A stretch of DNA of 64,000 bases, taken from contig JAEYUW010000024.1 in assembly GCA_023432225.1 (NCBI GenBank), forward strand, positions 146,194-210,193, read 5' to 3'. Origin of the DNA: Verrucomicrobiota bacterium (GTDB taxonomy: Bacteria > Verrucomicrobiota > Verrucomicrobiia > Opitutales > Opitutaceae). Each line of letters opens with the position of its first letter. Position 1 is the stretch's first letter. Under the pieces are notes generated by a model. It was given only the letters and a program-made list of their open reading frames with translations, ran no database searches and was not told where the DNA came from. This document shows positions 41,009 through 49,231 of this stretch, piece after piece. A program made the translations under genes and the position numbers.

Positions 41009-43045
41009 ATGCGCCGTCTCCACCGCTCCCTTTCCGGCCTCTCGTGCGCACTCGCGCTCAGCGCGGGCGCCTTTGCTGCTGCTCCGGCTTCCGCGCCGCT
41101 CGAACGTTTGTCGTATCACCAGCCCGAGATGCTCGTGGATCTCGGCGTCGGTCTCTGGGCGTGGCCGCTGCCGATGGACTACAACGGCGATGGACGCATG
41201 GACCTTGTCGTCGTCTGCACCGACAAGCCGCATAACGGAACGTGGTTCTTCGAGAACTCGGGTCAGGTCGATCCGGCGACCGGCATGCCGGTCTTTCGTC
41301 CGGCCGTGCGGCTCGGCAAGCCCGCTCCCTCTGCCGGCATTTCCTACGTCACGGGTCAGCCGGTTGTTACCGCCACCGCCTCGGTGAAGGATGGCGATAC
41401 GCTGCGCTACCGGGGCCAAGTTTATCCGGATTTCGCGCGGACCCAGTTTGACGCGCCGGTTCGCCTGCAGGTGCCGGAGAAAATTCATCGTGAACCGGGC
41501 AACATTCGTCAGAACCGGTGGCAGCTCGTCGATTTTGACGGCGACGGCGTGTTGGACGTGACGCTCGGGATCGATTTCTGGGGCGATTACGGATGGGACA
41601 ACGCCTTCGATGCCGCCGGTCAGTGGCATCGTGGGCCGTTGCACGGCTATGTGTATTTGCTGCGCAATCGCGGCACCAACGAGCGCCCTGACTACGCGGC
41701 GCCGGAGAAGGTTCTCGCCGACGGAAAGCCCGTCGATCCGTTCGGCATGCCCTCGCCGATGTGGGGCGACTTTCGCGGCACGGGGCGGCTCGACCTGATC
41801 TGCGGCGAGTTCCTCGACGGTTTCACGTTCTACGCCAACACCGGCACCCGCACGGAGCCGGTCTACGCGGCGGGTCGGTCGTTGCGCACGTCGGACGGCG
41901 GACGGCTGCACATGGATCTGTGCATGATCACGCCGGTCGCGGTCGATTTCAACGGAGACGGTCGGCTCGACATCGTGTGCGGCGACGAGGACGGGCGGGT
42001 GGCGTTCATCGAGAACACGGGGCGCGTCGAGGACGGCATGCCGGTGTTTCAGGCCCCGCGCTATTTCAAGCAGTTCGCCCAAAACGTGAAGTTCGGCGCG
42101 CTGGTCACGCCGTTTGCCTTCGATTGGGACGGCGACGGCCGCGAGGACTTGGTGTGCGGCAACAGCGCGGGCCACATCGCCTTCATTCGCAATCTCGGTG
42201 GCTCGCCGGTTCGCTGGGCAGCGCCGCAGCTGCTCGAAGCGGATGGACAGATCATCCGCGAACAGGCCGGGCCCAACGGCTCGATCCAAGGCCCCGCCGA
42301 GGCGAAATGGGGCTACTCGATTCTGAGCGTCGCGGATTGGGATCTCGATGGTCTGCCGGATATCGTCACCAACGGCATCTGGGGCCGGGTCGTTTGGTAT
42401 CGCAACGTGGGCACGCGCACCGCGCCGCGCCTCGCCGCCGCGCAGGCAGTGGAGCTTGCGCCCGGCACTACCGCGATGGCGCCGGCGTGGAACTGGTGGC
42501 GGCCTCGCGGTCGCGAACTCGTCACGCAATGGCGCACCACCCCGGAGGTGATCGATTGGAACAGTGACGGTCTGCCCGACCTCGTCATGCTCGACGGCGA
42601 GGGCTACCTCGCGCTCTACGCCCGTGTTCGCCTGGCCGACGGTTCGCTCACGTTGGCGGCGCCGCAGCGGATCTTCGCGGGCGAGAACGCCAGCAGTTAC
42701 GACTCCAATGGCCGTCCCACCAACCGTCAGCCCGGTTTGCTGCGGCTCAACGACGGTGTGGCGGGCAAGAGCGGACGGCGGACGTTCTGCATCGTCGATT
42801 GGGACGGCGACGGCGAACGCGATCTGCTCGTGAACAGCAATCCCAACGTCAATTTCCTGCGCGGCCTCGGGCGCAACGCCGCCGGCCTCTTCGTGTTTCG
42901 CGACGAAGGACCCGTCTCGACCACCCAGCTGGCCGGTCACGCGACCAAGCCCACGTTGATCGACCTCGACGGCGCGGGCCGGCGCACGCTGCTCATCGGC
43001 GCCGAGGACGGCTTCCTGCACCTGCTGCGCCGCGTCGCTCCCTGA
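41009..43045 (+). CDS. Exported FG-GAP/VCBS propeller protein
   Basis: 678 residues with a signal peptide (about 1-24). At least seven calcium-type repeats are visible: DYNGDGRMD, DFDGDGVLD, DFNGDGRLD, DWDGDGRED, DWDLDGLPD, DWNSDGLPD and DWDGDGERD, each followed by a hydrophobic strand. They indicate a beta-propeller. I see no catalytic motif. Proteins of this type occur in glycan-use operons of this phylum as secreted binding proteins, and some polysaccharide lyases have the same fold, so a lyase activity is possible. Third gene in the operon, 7 nt after the esterase. Confidence 0.8.
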   Translation: MRRLHRSLSGLSCALALSAGAFAAAPASAPLERLSYHQPEMLVDLGVGLWAWPLPMDYNGDGRMDLVVVCTDKPHNGTWFFENSGQVDPATGMPVFRPAVRLGKPAPSAGISYVTGQPVVTATASVKDGDTLRYRGQVYPDFARTQFDAPVRLQVPEKIHREPGNIRQNRWQLVDFDGDGVLDVTLGIDFWGDYGWDNAFDAAGQWHRGPLHGYVYLLRNRGTNERPDYAAPEKVLADGKPVDPFGMPSPMWGDFRGTGRLDLICGEFLDGFTFYANTGTRTEPVYAAGRSLRTSDGGRLHMDLCMITPVAVDFNGDGRLDIVCGDEDGRVAFIENTGRVEDGMPVFQAPRYFKQFAQNVKFGALVTPFAFDWDGDGREDLVCGNSAGHIAFIRNLGGSPVRWAAPQLLEADGQIIREQAGPNGSIQGPAEAKWGYSILSVADWDLDGLPDIVTNGIWGRVVWYRNVGTRTAPRLAAAQAVELAPGTTAMAPAWNWWRPRGRELVTQWRTTPEVIDWNSDGLPDLVMLDGEGYLALYARVRLADGSLTLAAPQRIFAGENASSYDSNGRPTNRQPGLLRLNDGVAGKSGRRTFCIVDWDGDGERDLLVNSNPNVNFLRGLGRNAAGLFVFRDEGPVSTTQLAGHATKPTLIDLDGAGRRTLLIGAEDGFLHLLRRVAP

Positions 43046-43053
43046 ATTTTCTC

Positions 43054-43968
43054 ATGAATCCGAATCTTCCCCGGCAAGGCATTCTCGCTGCCCTCTGGCT
43101 TCCGACCGACGCGGACGGAAACCTCCTCCGCCACGAGTTGGCGCGCAATCTCGCCTTTCTCAAGGCCCAAGGCATCCACGGCGTGCTCGCGCTTGGGAGC
43201 ACGGGGGAGTTTCCGCAGTTCGATATCGAGCAGCGCAAGCGGGCGCTCGCCACGGTGGCCGAGCTCGCCGCTCCGTTGCCCGTGCTGGCCAACATCAGCG
43301 ATCTGCGCCCGCGTGCGGTGGCCGAACTCGGGCGCTTTGCCCGTGACCTCGGTCTGCCCGGCATCGCCATCATGCCGCCAGGCTTTTATCCGTCGTCGCA
43401 GGAGGACTTGCTGGCGCATTTTCTCCACGCGGCGGACGCGTCCGGATTGCCGACGCTGCTCTATAATTTCCCCGAGCTCACCGGCACACGCATCGGACCG
43501 GACACGGTGCGCGCCTTCGCCGAGCGCGCGAACATGTTCGCCATCAAGCAAAGCGGCCGCGAGTTCGACTATCATCGCGAGCTGATCGCACTCGGTCGCG
43601 AGAAGGGCTTCTCCGTCTTCTCCGGGGCCGACACCCGTCTGCCGGAAGTGTTCGCATTGGGTGCGAGCGGCTGCATTGGCGGGTTGGTCAACATTGCACC
43701 TGAGTTGATGGTGCACCTCTACCGCGTCTGCCGCCAGGGCGCGGTCGGCGAAGTGAGCCCGGCCTTCGAGCGTCTGAAGCTGATTGGGGCCACGATCGAT
43801 CGGCTCACGTTCCCGCTCAATGTCGCGGCAGGCATGGAAGCGCGCGGCTTGGCGGTCGGTGCGCCCAAAGCCGTGGTGTCGCCGGAATCGCTCAAACTCT
43901 ACGGCGAAATTGTCACGGGACTGCGCGAGGCGTTCACCGCTTGGAACATGGTCCCCGTCGCCGGTTGA
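43054..43968 (+). CDS. DHDPS/NanA-family class I aldolase or dehydratase
   Basis: 304 residues of the dihydrodipicolinate synthase/N-acetylneuraminate lyase superfamily (TIM barrel). The G-x-x-G-E motif is GSTGE (48-52), the catalytic tyrosine is Y137 (LLYNFP), and the Schiff-base lysine is K165 (FAIKQSG). The residue after the tyrosine and the GREFDYH segment differ from true DapA, so lysine synthesis is unlikely. Members cleave or dehydrate 2-keto-3-deoxy sugar acids. In the operon it sits between a VCBS protein and an MFS transporter, with a pentulose kinase downstream, so it likely splits a keto-sugar acid from the imported glycan. The exact substrate is open. Confidence 0.85.
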   Translation: MNPNLPRQGILAALWLPTDADGNLLRHELARNLAFLKAQGIHGVLALGSTGEFPQFDIEQRKRALATVAELAAPLPVLANISDLRPRAVAELGRFARDLGLPGIAIMPPGFYPSSQEDLLAHFLHAADASGLPTLLYNFPELTGTRIGPDTVRAFAERANMFAIKQSGREFDYHRELIALGREKGFSVFSGADTRLPEVFALGASGCIGGLVNIAPELMVHLYRVCRQGAVGEVSPAFERLKLIGATIDRLTFPLNVAAGMEARGLAVGAPKAVVSPESLKLYGEIVTGLREAFTAWNMVPVAG

Positions 43969-43981
43969 GGGCCTCTGACGC

Positions 43982-45253
43982 ATGAAGCCCATCGCGCCCT
44001 CAGCGCCTCTCTCCGCCGGCCGGCTGGCTTGGCTCGTCGTCGGCCTGCTCGTGCCGGTGGCGCTGCTCAATTACCTCGATCGGCAGATGCTGGCCACGAT
44101 GAAGGGATCGATGGTCGCCGATATACCGTCGATCGCCAACAAGGCCGATTGGGGGCTCATCCTCGGCTGTTTCAAATGGACCTACGCGGTGCTGAGTCCG
44201 TTCGGCGGCTACGTGGCCGACCGTTTCAGTCGGCGTTGGGTCATCACGCTCAGCTTGTTCACCTGGTCTGGGGTGACGTGGTGGACGGGACACGTCACGT
44301 CGTTCCACGAACTCGTGGCGGCGCGCGCGCTCATGGGTTTGAGCGAGGCGTTCTACATTCCCGCGGCGCTCGCGCTGATCACCGACTATCATCCCGGTTA
44401 CACCCGCTCGCGGGCGGTGGGCCTTCACCAGACGGGCATCTACCTCGGCCAGATCCTCGGCGGGTTTGCGGGTTATCTGGCGGACTCGCCCGATCATGGC
44501 TGGCGGTGGGCGTTCTCGACGTGCGGCATGATTGGCGTGGTTTACGCGCTGCCGTTGCTGGCGGCGTTGCGCGATCCGGTGAAGACCACTTCGGCGGCAT
44601 CGGTGGGAGCGCCTGCGGCGGTGGAGAGGAGCGTGCGCGGTGTCATGCGCGGCCTGCTTGGCAACCGCGACTTCCTGTTGCTCGTGCTCTATTTCACCCT
44701 GCCGGCCATCGCGGGATGGGTGGTGCGTGATTGGATGCCCGAAATTCTGCGCGAGAAATTCTCTCTCGGCCAGGGCCAGGCGGGAGTCAGCGCGATCCTC
44801 TACGTGCAACTGGCATCGCTCGCGGGCGCACTGTTGGGCGGCGTGCTGGCCGACCGCTGGATGAGGCGCACGGCGCGCGGTCGCATCTTCACCAGTGCGA
44901 TCGGCATGACGCTTTTCCTGCCCGCTCTCTTCAGCGTGGGCAATGCCGACACCCTGACGTTGGCGATCATCGGGCTGGTGATCTTCGGCCTCGGCTGGGG
45001 TTTCTTCGACTGCAACAACATGCCGATCCTTTGCCAGATTGTCCGACCGGAATGGCGAGCCACCGGCTACGGCATCATGAATCTGGTCAGCATCAGCTGC
45101 GGTGGATTCGGCGACTGGGCGTTCGGTGCCCTGCGAGATCGGCACGTGCCGCTCAACGCCATCTTCGGCGTATTTGCGGGCGTGGCGTTGCTGTCGGTCT
45201 TCATTCTCCTGCTGATCCGCCCGGGGCGCGCGGAAGTGGAGAAGGTTTCATGA
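43982..45253 (+). CDS. MFS transporter
   Basis: 423 residues with twelve hydrophobic helices. Helix 1 ends LLNYLDRQMLATMKG, with the NYxDR pattern of the ACS family; GGYVADRFSRRW is the loop 2-3 motif and LMGLSEAFYIPAALALI follows helix 4. It probably imports a sugar acid or small oligosaccharide. Its stop codon overlaps the start of the next gene (ATGATGA at 45250-45256), so translation is coupled. Fifth gene of the operon. Confidence 0.87.
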   Translation: MKPIAPSAPLSAGRLAWLVVGLLVPVALLNYLDRQMLATMKGSMVADIPSIANKADWGLILGCFKWTYAVLSPFGGYVADRFSRRWVITLSLFTWSGVTWWTGHVTSFHELVAARALMGLSEAFYIPAALALITDYHPGYTRSRAVGLHQTGIYLGQILGGFAGYLADSPDHGWRWAFSTCGMIGVVYALPLLAALRDPVKTTSAASVGAPAAVERSVRGVMRGLLGNRDFLLLVLYFTLPAIAGWVVRDWMPEILREKFSLGQGQAGVSAILYVQLASLAGALLGGVLADRWMRRTARGRIFTSAIGMTLFLPALFSVGNADTLTLAIIGLVIFGLGWGFFDCNNMPILCQIVRPEWRATGYGIMNLVSISCGGFGDWAFGALRDRHVPLNAIFGVFAGVALLSVFILLLIRPGRAEVEKVS

Positions 45254-46167
45254 TGAAACGCTCCTGGTTTCCGCTCGGCGTGATCGGACTGGCTGGGCTC
45301 TTCGCTGCGCCGGCCGCGAGCGCCGCCGGCGCGGAGGAGTTTCCCTTGCGACCGCTGCCGCCGGGAACCGATGCGGCGGTCGTCGAGGAAATCAGCTATC
45401 GCCGAAACAATCCCGACGACCGCGGTTTCAATCGCGTGGTGTCCCGGGTCGCGCAGCCGACGCTGACGGTCTACCGAGCGGAGAAGCCGGCCCATCGCGG
45501 CGCGGCCGTGGTGATCTGTCCGGGCGGCGGCTACGAATACGTGGTGATCGACCGCGAGGGGCATCAGCTCGCGCGCTATTTCCAGCAACACGGACTCACG
45601 GCGATCGTGCTCAAATACCGCCTGCCGCAGCCGGCTGACGGTGCGGGCGTGCCGCTCCCGCAGCAGGATGCTCTCGAGGCGATTCGCTTCGTGCGCGTGC
45701 GCGCGGCGGAATGGGGCGTGGATCCCGCTCGTGTCGGTGTGCTCGGCTGCTCCGCCGGTGGACACCTTGCCGGCAGCACCGCCATTCTCGGCGCGGCCGA
45801 GACGGGTGATCGGCCCGCTTTCGTGGCGCTGCTTTATCCCGTGGTTTGCCTCGATGCGCCGTATGCGCACGCGGGCTCGCGCCAGCGCCTGCTTGGTGCC
45901 GACCCGACACCGGAGCGCGTGCAGGAGTTTTCGCTCGAGCGCCGCGTCCGCGCGGGCCTGCCTCCGTTCTTTCTCGTCCACGCGCGCAACGACCAAGCGG
46001 TGCCGTGGCAAAACAGCGGGCTCCTCGCCGACGCGTTGCGTGGCGCTGGCGTGCCCGTGGAGTTGTTGCTCGTCGCACGCGGCGGCCACGGTTTCGCACT
46101 CGGGCGCGATCCGGAGTCGGCGCGTTGGAAGGATGCCTTCCTCGCGTGGCTCGACGCGTTGCCGTGA
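45250..46167 (+). CDS. Exported alpha/beta-hydrolase (acetyl-xylan-esterase-like)
   Basis: 305 residues, beginning MMKRSWFPLGVIGLAGLFAA as a signal peptide. The oxyanion segment is ICPGGGYEYV, the nucleophile GCSAGGH (S168), the acid HARNDQAVP (D248) and the histidine GGHGF (H280), a complete triad. The pattern matches the BD-FAE/Axe1-like group that removes acetyl groups from plant polysaccharides. It is the second esterase in this operon. Either of the two adjacent ATGs at 45250 and 45253 could start it; both overlap the transporter stop. Confidence 0.85.
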   Translation: MMKRSWFPLGVIGLAGLFAAPAASAAGAEEFPLRPLPPGTDAAVVEEISYRRNNPDDRGFNRVVSRVAQPTLTVYRAEKPAHRGAAVVICPGGGYEYVVIDREGHQLARYFQQHGLTAIVLKYRLPQPADGAGVPLPQQDALEAIRFVRVRAAEWGVDPARVGVLGCSAGGHLAGSTAILGAAETGDRPAFVALLYPVVCLDAPYAHAGSRQRLLGADPTPERVQEFSLERRVRAGLPPFFLVHARNDQAVPWQNSGLLADALRGAGVPVELLLVARGGHGFALGRDPESARWKDAFLAWLDALP

Positions 46168-46192
46168 GTGCGCACGGGGTGTTTTTCAAAAC

Positions 46193-47866
46193 ATGAGGAC
46201 GGACTATTTCTTGGGGATCGATGTGGGAACCGGCAGCGCCCGCGCGGGGATTTTCGATGCACGGGGTCGGATGGCCGGTGCGGCCGTGGAGCCTATTCGG
46301 ATGTGGAAGCCGCAGCCGGATCACGTCGAGCAGTCGAGCGAAGACATCTGGCGTGCGTGCGGTCGCGCGGTGCGGGGAGCGCTGCGGGCCTCGGGACTGA
46401 AACCCGGCGCGGTGAAGGGCATCGGCTTCGATGCCACGTGCTCGCTCGTGGCGCTCGACGCGCAAGATCGGCCGGTGTCGGTCAGCACTACCGGCCGCGG
46501 CGGACAGAACGTCATCGTCTGGATGGATCATCGCGCCCTTCCGCAGGCTGCGCGCATCGATCGCACCGACCATGAGGTGCTGCGCTACGTGGGCGGAAAA
46601 ATCTCGCCGGAGATGCAGACGCCCAAGCTGCTTTGGCTAAAGGAACACCTGCCTGACTGCTGGCGGCGAACGGCGCGCTTTTTCGATCTGCCGGATTTTC
46701 TCACCTATCGTGCGACGGGCGACGAGACGCGTTCGCTCTGCAGCGTGGTCTGCAAATGGACTTACCTTGGCCAGCGCGGCCTCGACGGCGCCGGCTGGGT
46801 GCCCGATTATTTTGCCGCGATCGGTTTGGCCGATCTCGCGGCGGAGGGTTTCCGTCGCATCGGCACGCGGATTCGGCCGATGGGGCAGCCGCTCGGGCAA
46901 GGACTCACCGCGCGTGCGGCGAGGGAACTTGGCTTGGAGCCCGGCACGCCGGTCGGCGTCTCGATCATTGACGCACACGCTGGAGGTTTGGGACTGCTCG
47001 GCGCGCGGATCGAGGATCGCTCGCCGACGCTCGCTGGGCTCAACCGTCGCCTCGCATTGATCGGTGGCACGTCCTCCTGCCACATGGCGGTCGCGCCGAA
47101 GCCGCGCTTCATCCGTGGCGTCTGGGGACCCTACTGCTCGGCCATGGTGCCGGACTTGTGGCTCACTGAAGGCGGACAGTCGGCCACCGGCGCACTGATC
47201 GATCATGTCATTTTCTCGCACGCGGCCGCGGCACCGCTGGCGCAGGAAGCGCGACAGGCGGGACAGAGCGTCTATGCGCGATTGAACGCACGACTCGAAG
47301 AACTCGCGACGCAAGAGCGTCTGGCGTTTCCCGCCGCGCTCACCCGCGACCTGCACGTGCAGCCGGATTTTCATGGCAACCGTTCGCCCCGCGCCGATCC
47401 GACCCTGCGCGGCGCCATCGCGGGGCTCACGCTTTCGGCCTCGGTGGATGAACTCGCGCGCCAGTATCTGGCGGCGGTGCAGGCAGTCGCTTACGGCACG
47501 CGCCATATCGTTGAAACGCTCAATGCTCGCGGCTACGCGATCGACACCGTGATGGTTTGTGGCGGCGGCACGAAGAATCCCGTGTTTCTGCGCGAGCACG
47601 CGGATATCACCGGTTGCCGCTTGGTGCTGCCGCGTGAACCCGAGGCAGTTCTGCTCGGCGCTGCGCTGCTCGGCGCGGTCGCGGGCGGCGCGTGCACCAG
47701 TGTGCGGACGGCCATGAGCGCGATGAGCGCGGCCGGACGAATTATCGAGCCGGCTCGCGGCCGGGTGAAAAATTACCACGCGGCGAAATACCGCGTCTTC
47801 CACCGGCTCCACAGCGATTTTCTCGCCTATCGCCGGATCATGGCCGCTGACCAGCGTCCGACTTGA
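46193..47866 (+). CDS. FGGY-family pentulose kinase
   Basis: 557 residues. The N-terminal ATPase motif is GIDVGTGSARAGIFD and the substrate-side motif is IVWMDHRA. Further sites are GGTSSCHMA and the adenosine motif VCGGGTKNP near residue 458. The overall pattern fits the FGGY pentulose kinase subgroup (ribulokinase-like) rather than xylulokinase or glycerol kinase. It would phosphorylate a ketopentose in the cytoplasm. As last gene of the operon, 25 nt after the hydrolase, it indicates that one product of the imported substrate is a pentulose, or that the keto-acid lyase releases a compound entering through one. The true substrate needs assay. Confidence 0.87.
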   Translation: MRTDYFLGIDVGTGSARAGIFDARGRMAGAAVEPIRMWKPQPDHVEQSSEDIWRACGRAVRGALRASGLKPGAVKGIGFDATCSLVALDAQDRPVSVSTTGRGGQNVIVWMDHRALPQAARIDRTDHEVLRYVGGKISPEMQTPKLLWLKEHLPDCWRRTARFFDLPDFLTYRATGDETRSLCSVVCKWTYLGQRGLDGAGWVPDYFAAIGLADLAAEGFRRIGTRIRPMGQPLGQGLTARAARELGLEPGTPVGVSIIDAHAGGLGLLGARIEDRSPTLAGLNRRLALIGGTSSCHMAVAPKPRFIRGVWGPYCSAMVPDLWLTEGGQSATGALIDHVIFSHAAAAPLAQEARQAGQSVYARLNARLEELATQERLAFPAALTRDLHVQPDFHGNRSPRADPTLRGAIAGLTLSASVDELARQYLAAVQAVAYGTRHIVETLNARGYAIDTVMVCGGGTKNPVFLREHADITGCRLVLPREPEAVLLGAALLGAVAGGACTSVRTAMSAMSAAGRIIEPARGRVKNYHAAKYRVFHRLHSDFLAYRRIMAADQRPT

Positions 47867-48030
47867 TTCGTCGTGAGGCAGCAGTAATCGCAGCAAACAC
47901 GCGGACGCTTTCCCCGAGACCGACGCACACTGAGGCTGAAAGTCGCGGCCGGGCGGTCGGCGGCTCATTCGGTCTCCGGCTGGGAGATCGCTGCGGTTTC
48001 AAAAGTGTGCGCCGGACGTGAAATGAAATT

Positions 48031-49134
48031 CTATCGGCGCACTTTCACTGTCGTGGTGCTGGTGGCGGCCGAGCCTCCGCTGACGGTCTCGCGTGGGCGG
48101 ACGGTCTCGCCTTCGATCCAGGTCGGAGGAATTAAAATCTGGCGCGGGACTTCTGGCACGCCGCGTTCGTTCTGCATGAGTTGTGTGGCGACGAGATCTA
48201 TGGCGGCGGCAGCCACATGGGGGCGCTGGTGATGGATGCCGGCAAAGTGCGCGCGGTGGGGATTCCAGTCATGCACGATCAGCGCGATGTCTTCGGGGAT
48301 TTTGCGGCCAAGTTTTTTGGTCAGCCATTCGGGCACGTAAGTGTCGAAGGAGATGATGGCATCGGGGCGATGCTGCTTCACCCAGGCGCAAAAAATCGAT
48401 GCTTCGCGCGCGAGGTTGTCTCCCGGAAAGAGCAGCACCGGCACGCGCTGGCGCGGGGGAATCGATTGCTGGAAATTCAACATCGCGCCGGAGTAGGTGT
48501 GATCGGAGCGGTTGTTCACCCATTGCGTGATGGCGAGGCCGATGCGCCGATAGCCGCGGGCGGAGAGTTCCGCCGTGGCTTGCTGGATGCCATGGGTCAT
48601 GTTCGTGCTCACGCGGTGCAGCGCGGGGCGCTGCAGGCCATAGCCAAAAGTGGCCGACGCGAAGCGCGCGTAATCGAATTGGTGGCCGATGTTCTGCGAG
48701 GACTGGGGCGACATCAGCAGGCCCTCGATGCCGCGCGAGGCGAGGATCTGCGCGAGCCGCTTGGCGGTGATGCCAGCGCGACCGAGAAAAAATTCTTCTG
48801 CGCGATAGCCGTGCTGGCCGGCCCGGCGGCGAATATCCTCGATCGAGACGTATTGGTAGGCGGTGTCGTGCAACTCGTCCTCGGGGATATCGTCGCGCAC
48901 GACGGCGATGACGGATTCCCCCCTGCGCTGGCGATAACTGCGCACGCGCGCCATGAGGCGCGCCACCTGCGGGTCGGGTTGGTAGCCCGATTTCTTGAGT
49001 GCGCTCTGCACCACCGCGCGGGTGGCGGCGGAAACGTGCGGCGAGTTACGCAGCACACGGGACACGGTCATGACCGACACGCCCGCGAGTCGCGCGGTCG
49101 CGTGGAGTCCGGAAGGGGCGGCGGCACGAGCCAT
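48031..49134 (-). CDS. LacI-family transcriptional regulator of the hexuronate operon
   Basis: 367 residues. The HTH lies at about 9-30 (GLHATARLAGVSVMTVSRVLRN), followed by the atypical hinge PDPQVARLMARVRSYRQ, similar to that of the regulator at 17651. The effector domain contains VIAVVRDDIPED, LLMSPQSSQNIG, HRVSTNMTHGIQQA and DAIISFDTYVPEWL. It ends in a Ser/Thr-rich tail. It is divergent from the TonB-sialidase-KDPG aldolase operon with a 97-bp interval that holds a TGTTA-ACA-TAACA palindrome only 2 nt from its start. Autoregulation and control of the operon are likely. Confidence 0.92.
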   Translation of the reverse strand: MARAAAPSGLHATARLAGVSVMTVSRVLRNSPHVSAATRAVVQSALKKSGYQPDPQVARLMARVRSYRQRRGESVIAVVRDDIPEDELHDTAYQYVSIEDIRRRAGQHGYRAEEFFLGRAGITAKRLAQILASRGIEGLLMSPQSSQNIGHQFDYARFASATFGYGLQRPALHRVSTNMTHGIQQATAELSARGYRRIGLAITQWVNNRSDHTYSGAMLNFQQSIPPRQRVPVLLFPGDNLAREASIFCAWVKQHRPDAIISFDTYVPEWLTKKLGRKIPEDIALIVHDWNPHRAHFAGIHHQRPHVAAAAIDLVATQLMQNERGVPEVPRQILIPPTWIEGETVRPRETVSGGSAATSTTTVKVRR

Positions 49135-49135
49135 T

Positions 49136-49148
49136 TGTTAACATAACA
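49136..49148. promoter_or_regulatory. Candidate LacI operator in the divergent interval
   Basis: TGTTA-ACA-TAACA is a perfect 5-bp inverted repeat with a 3-nt centre, and lies 2 nt upstream of the LacI start codon and 84 nt upstream of the receptor start. It is more AT-rich than its surroundings. A repressor bound here would cover the LacI translation start and possibly both promoters. Confidence 0.6.
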
Positions 49149-49231
49149 GCGATTGCGTTTTGCTCCGTCAAGGCGGGGCCACGTATACCACGCCTCGTTC
49201 GTTCAGTTTATCCCCTCAACCCCAACAGATC

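Noticed and set aside
43054..43968. True dihydrodipicolinate synthase (dapA)
   Set aside because: The family match is real but the gene is embedded in a catabolic operon behind LacI operators and lacks other lysine genes.
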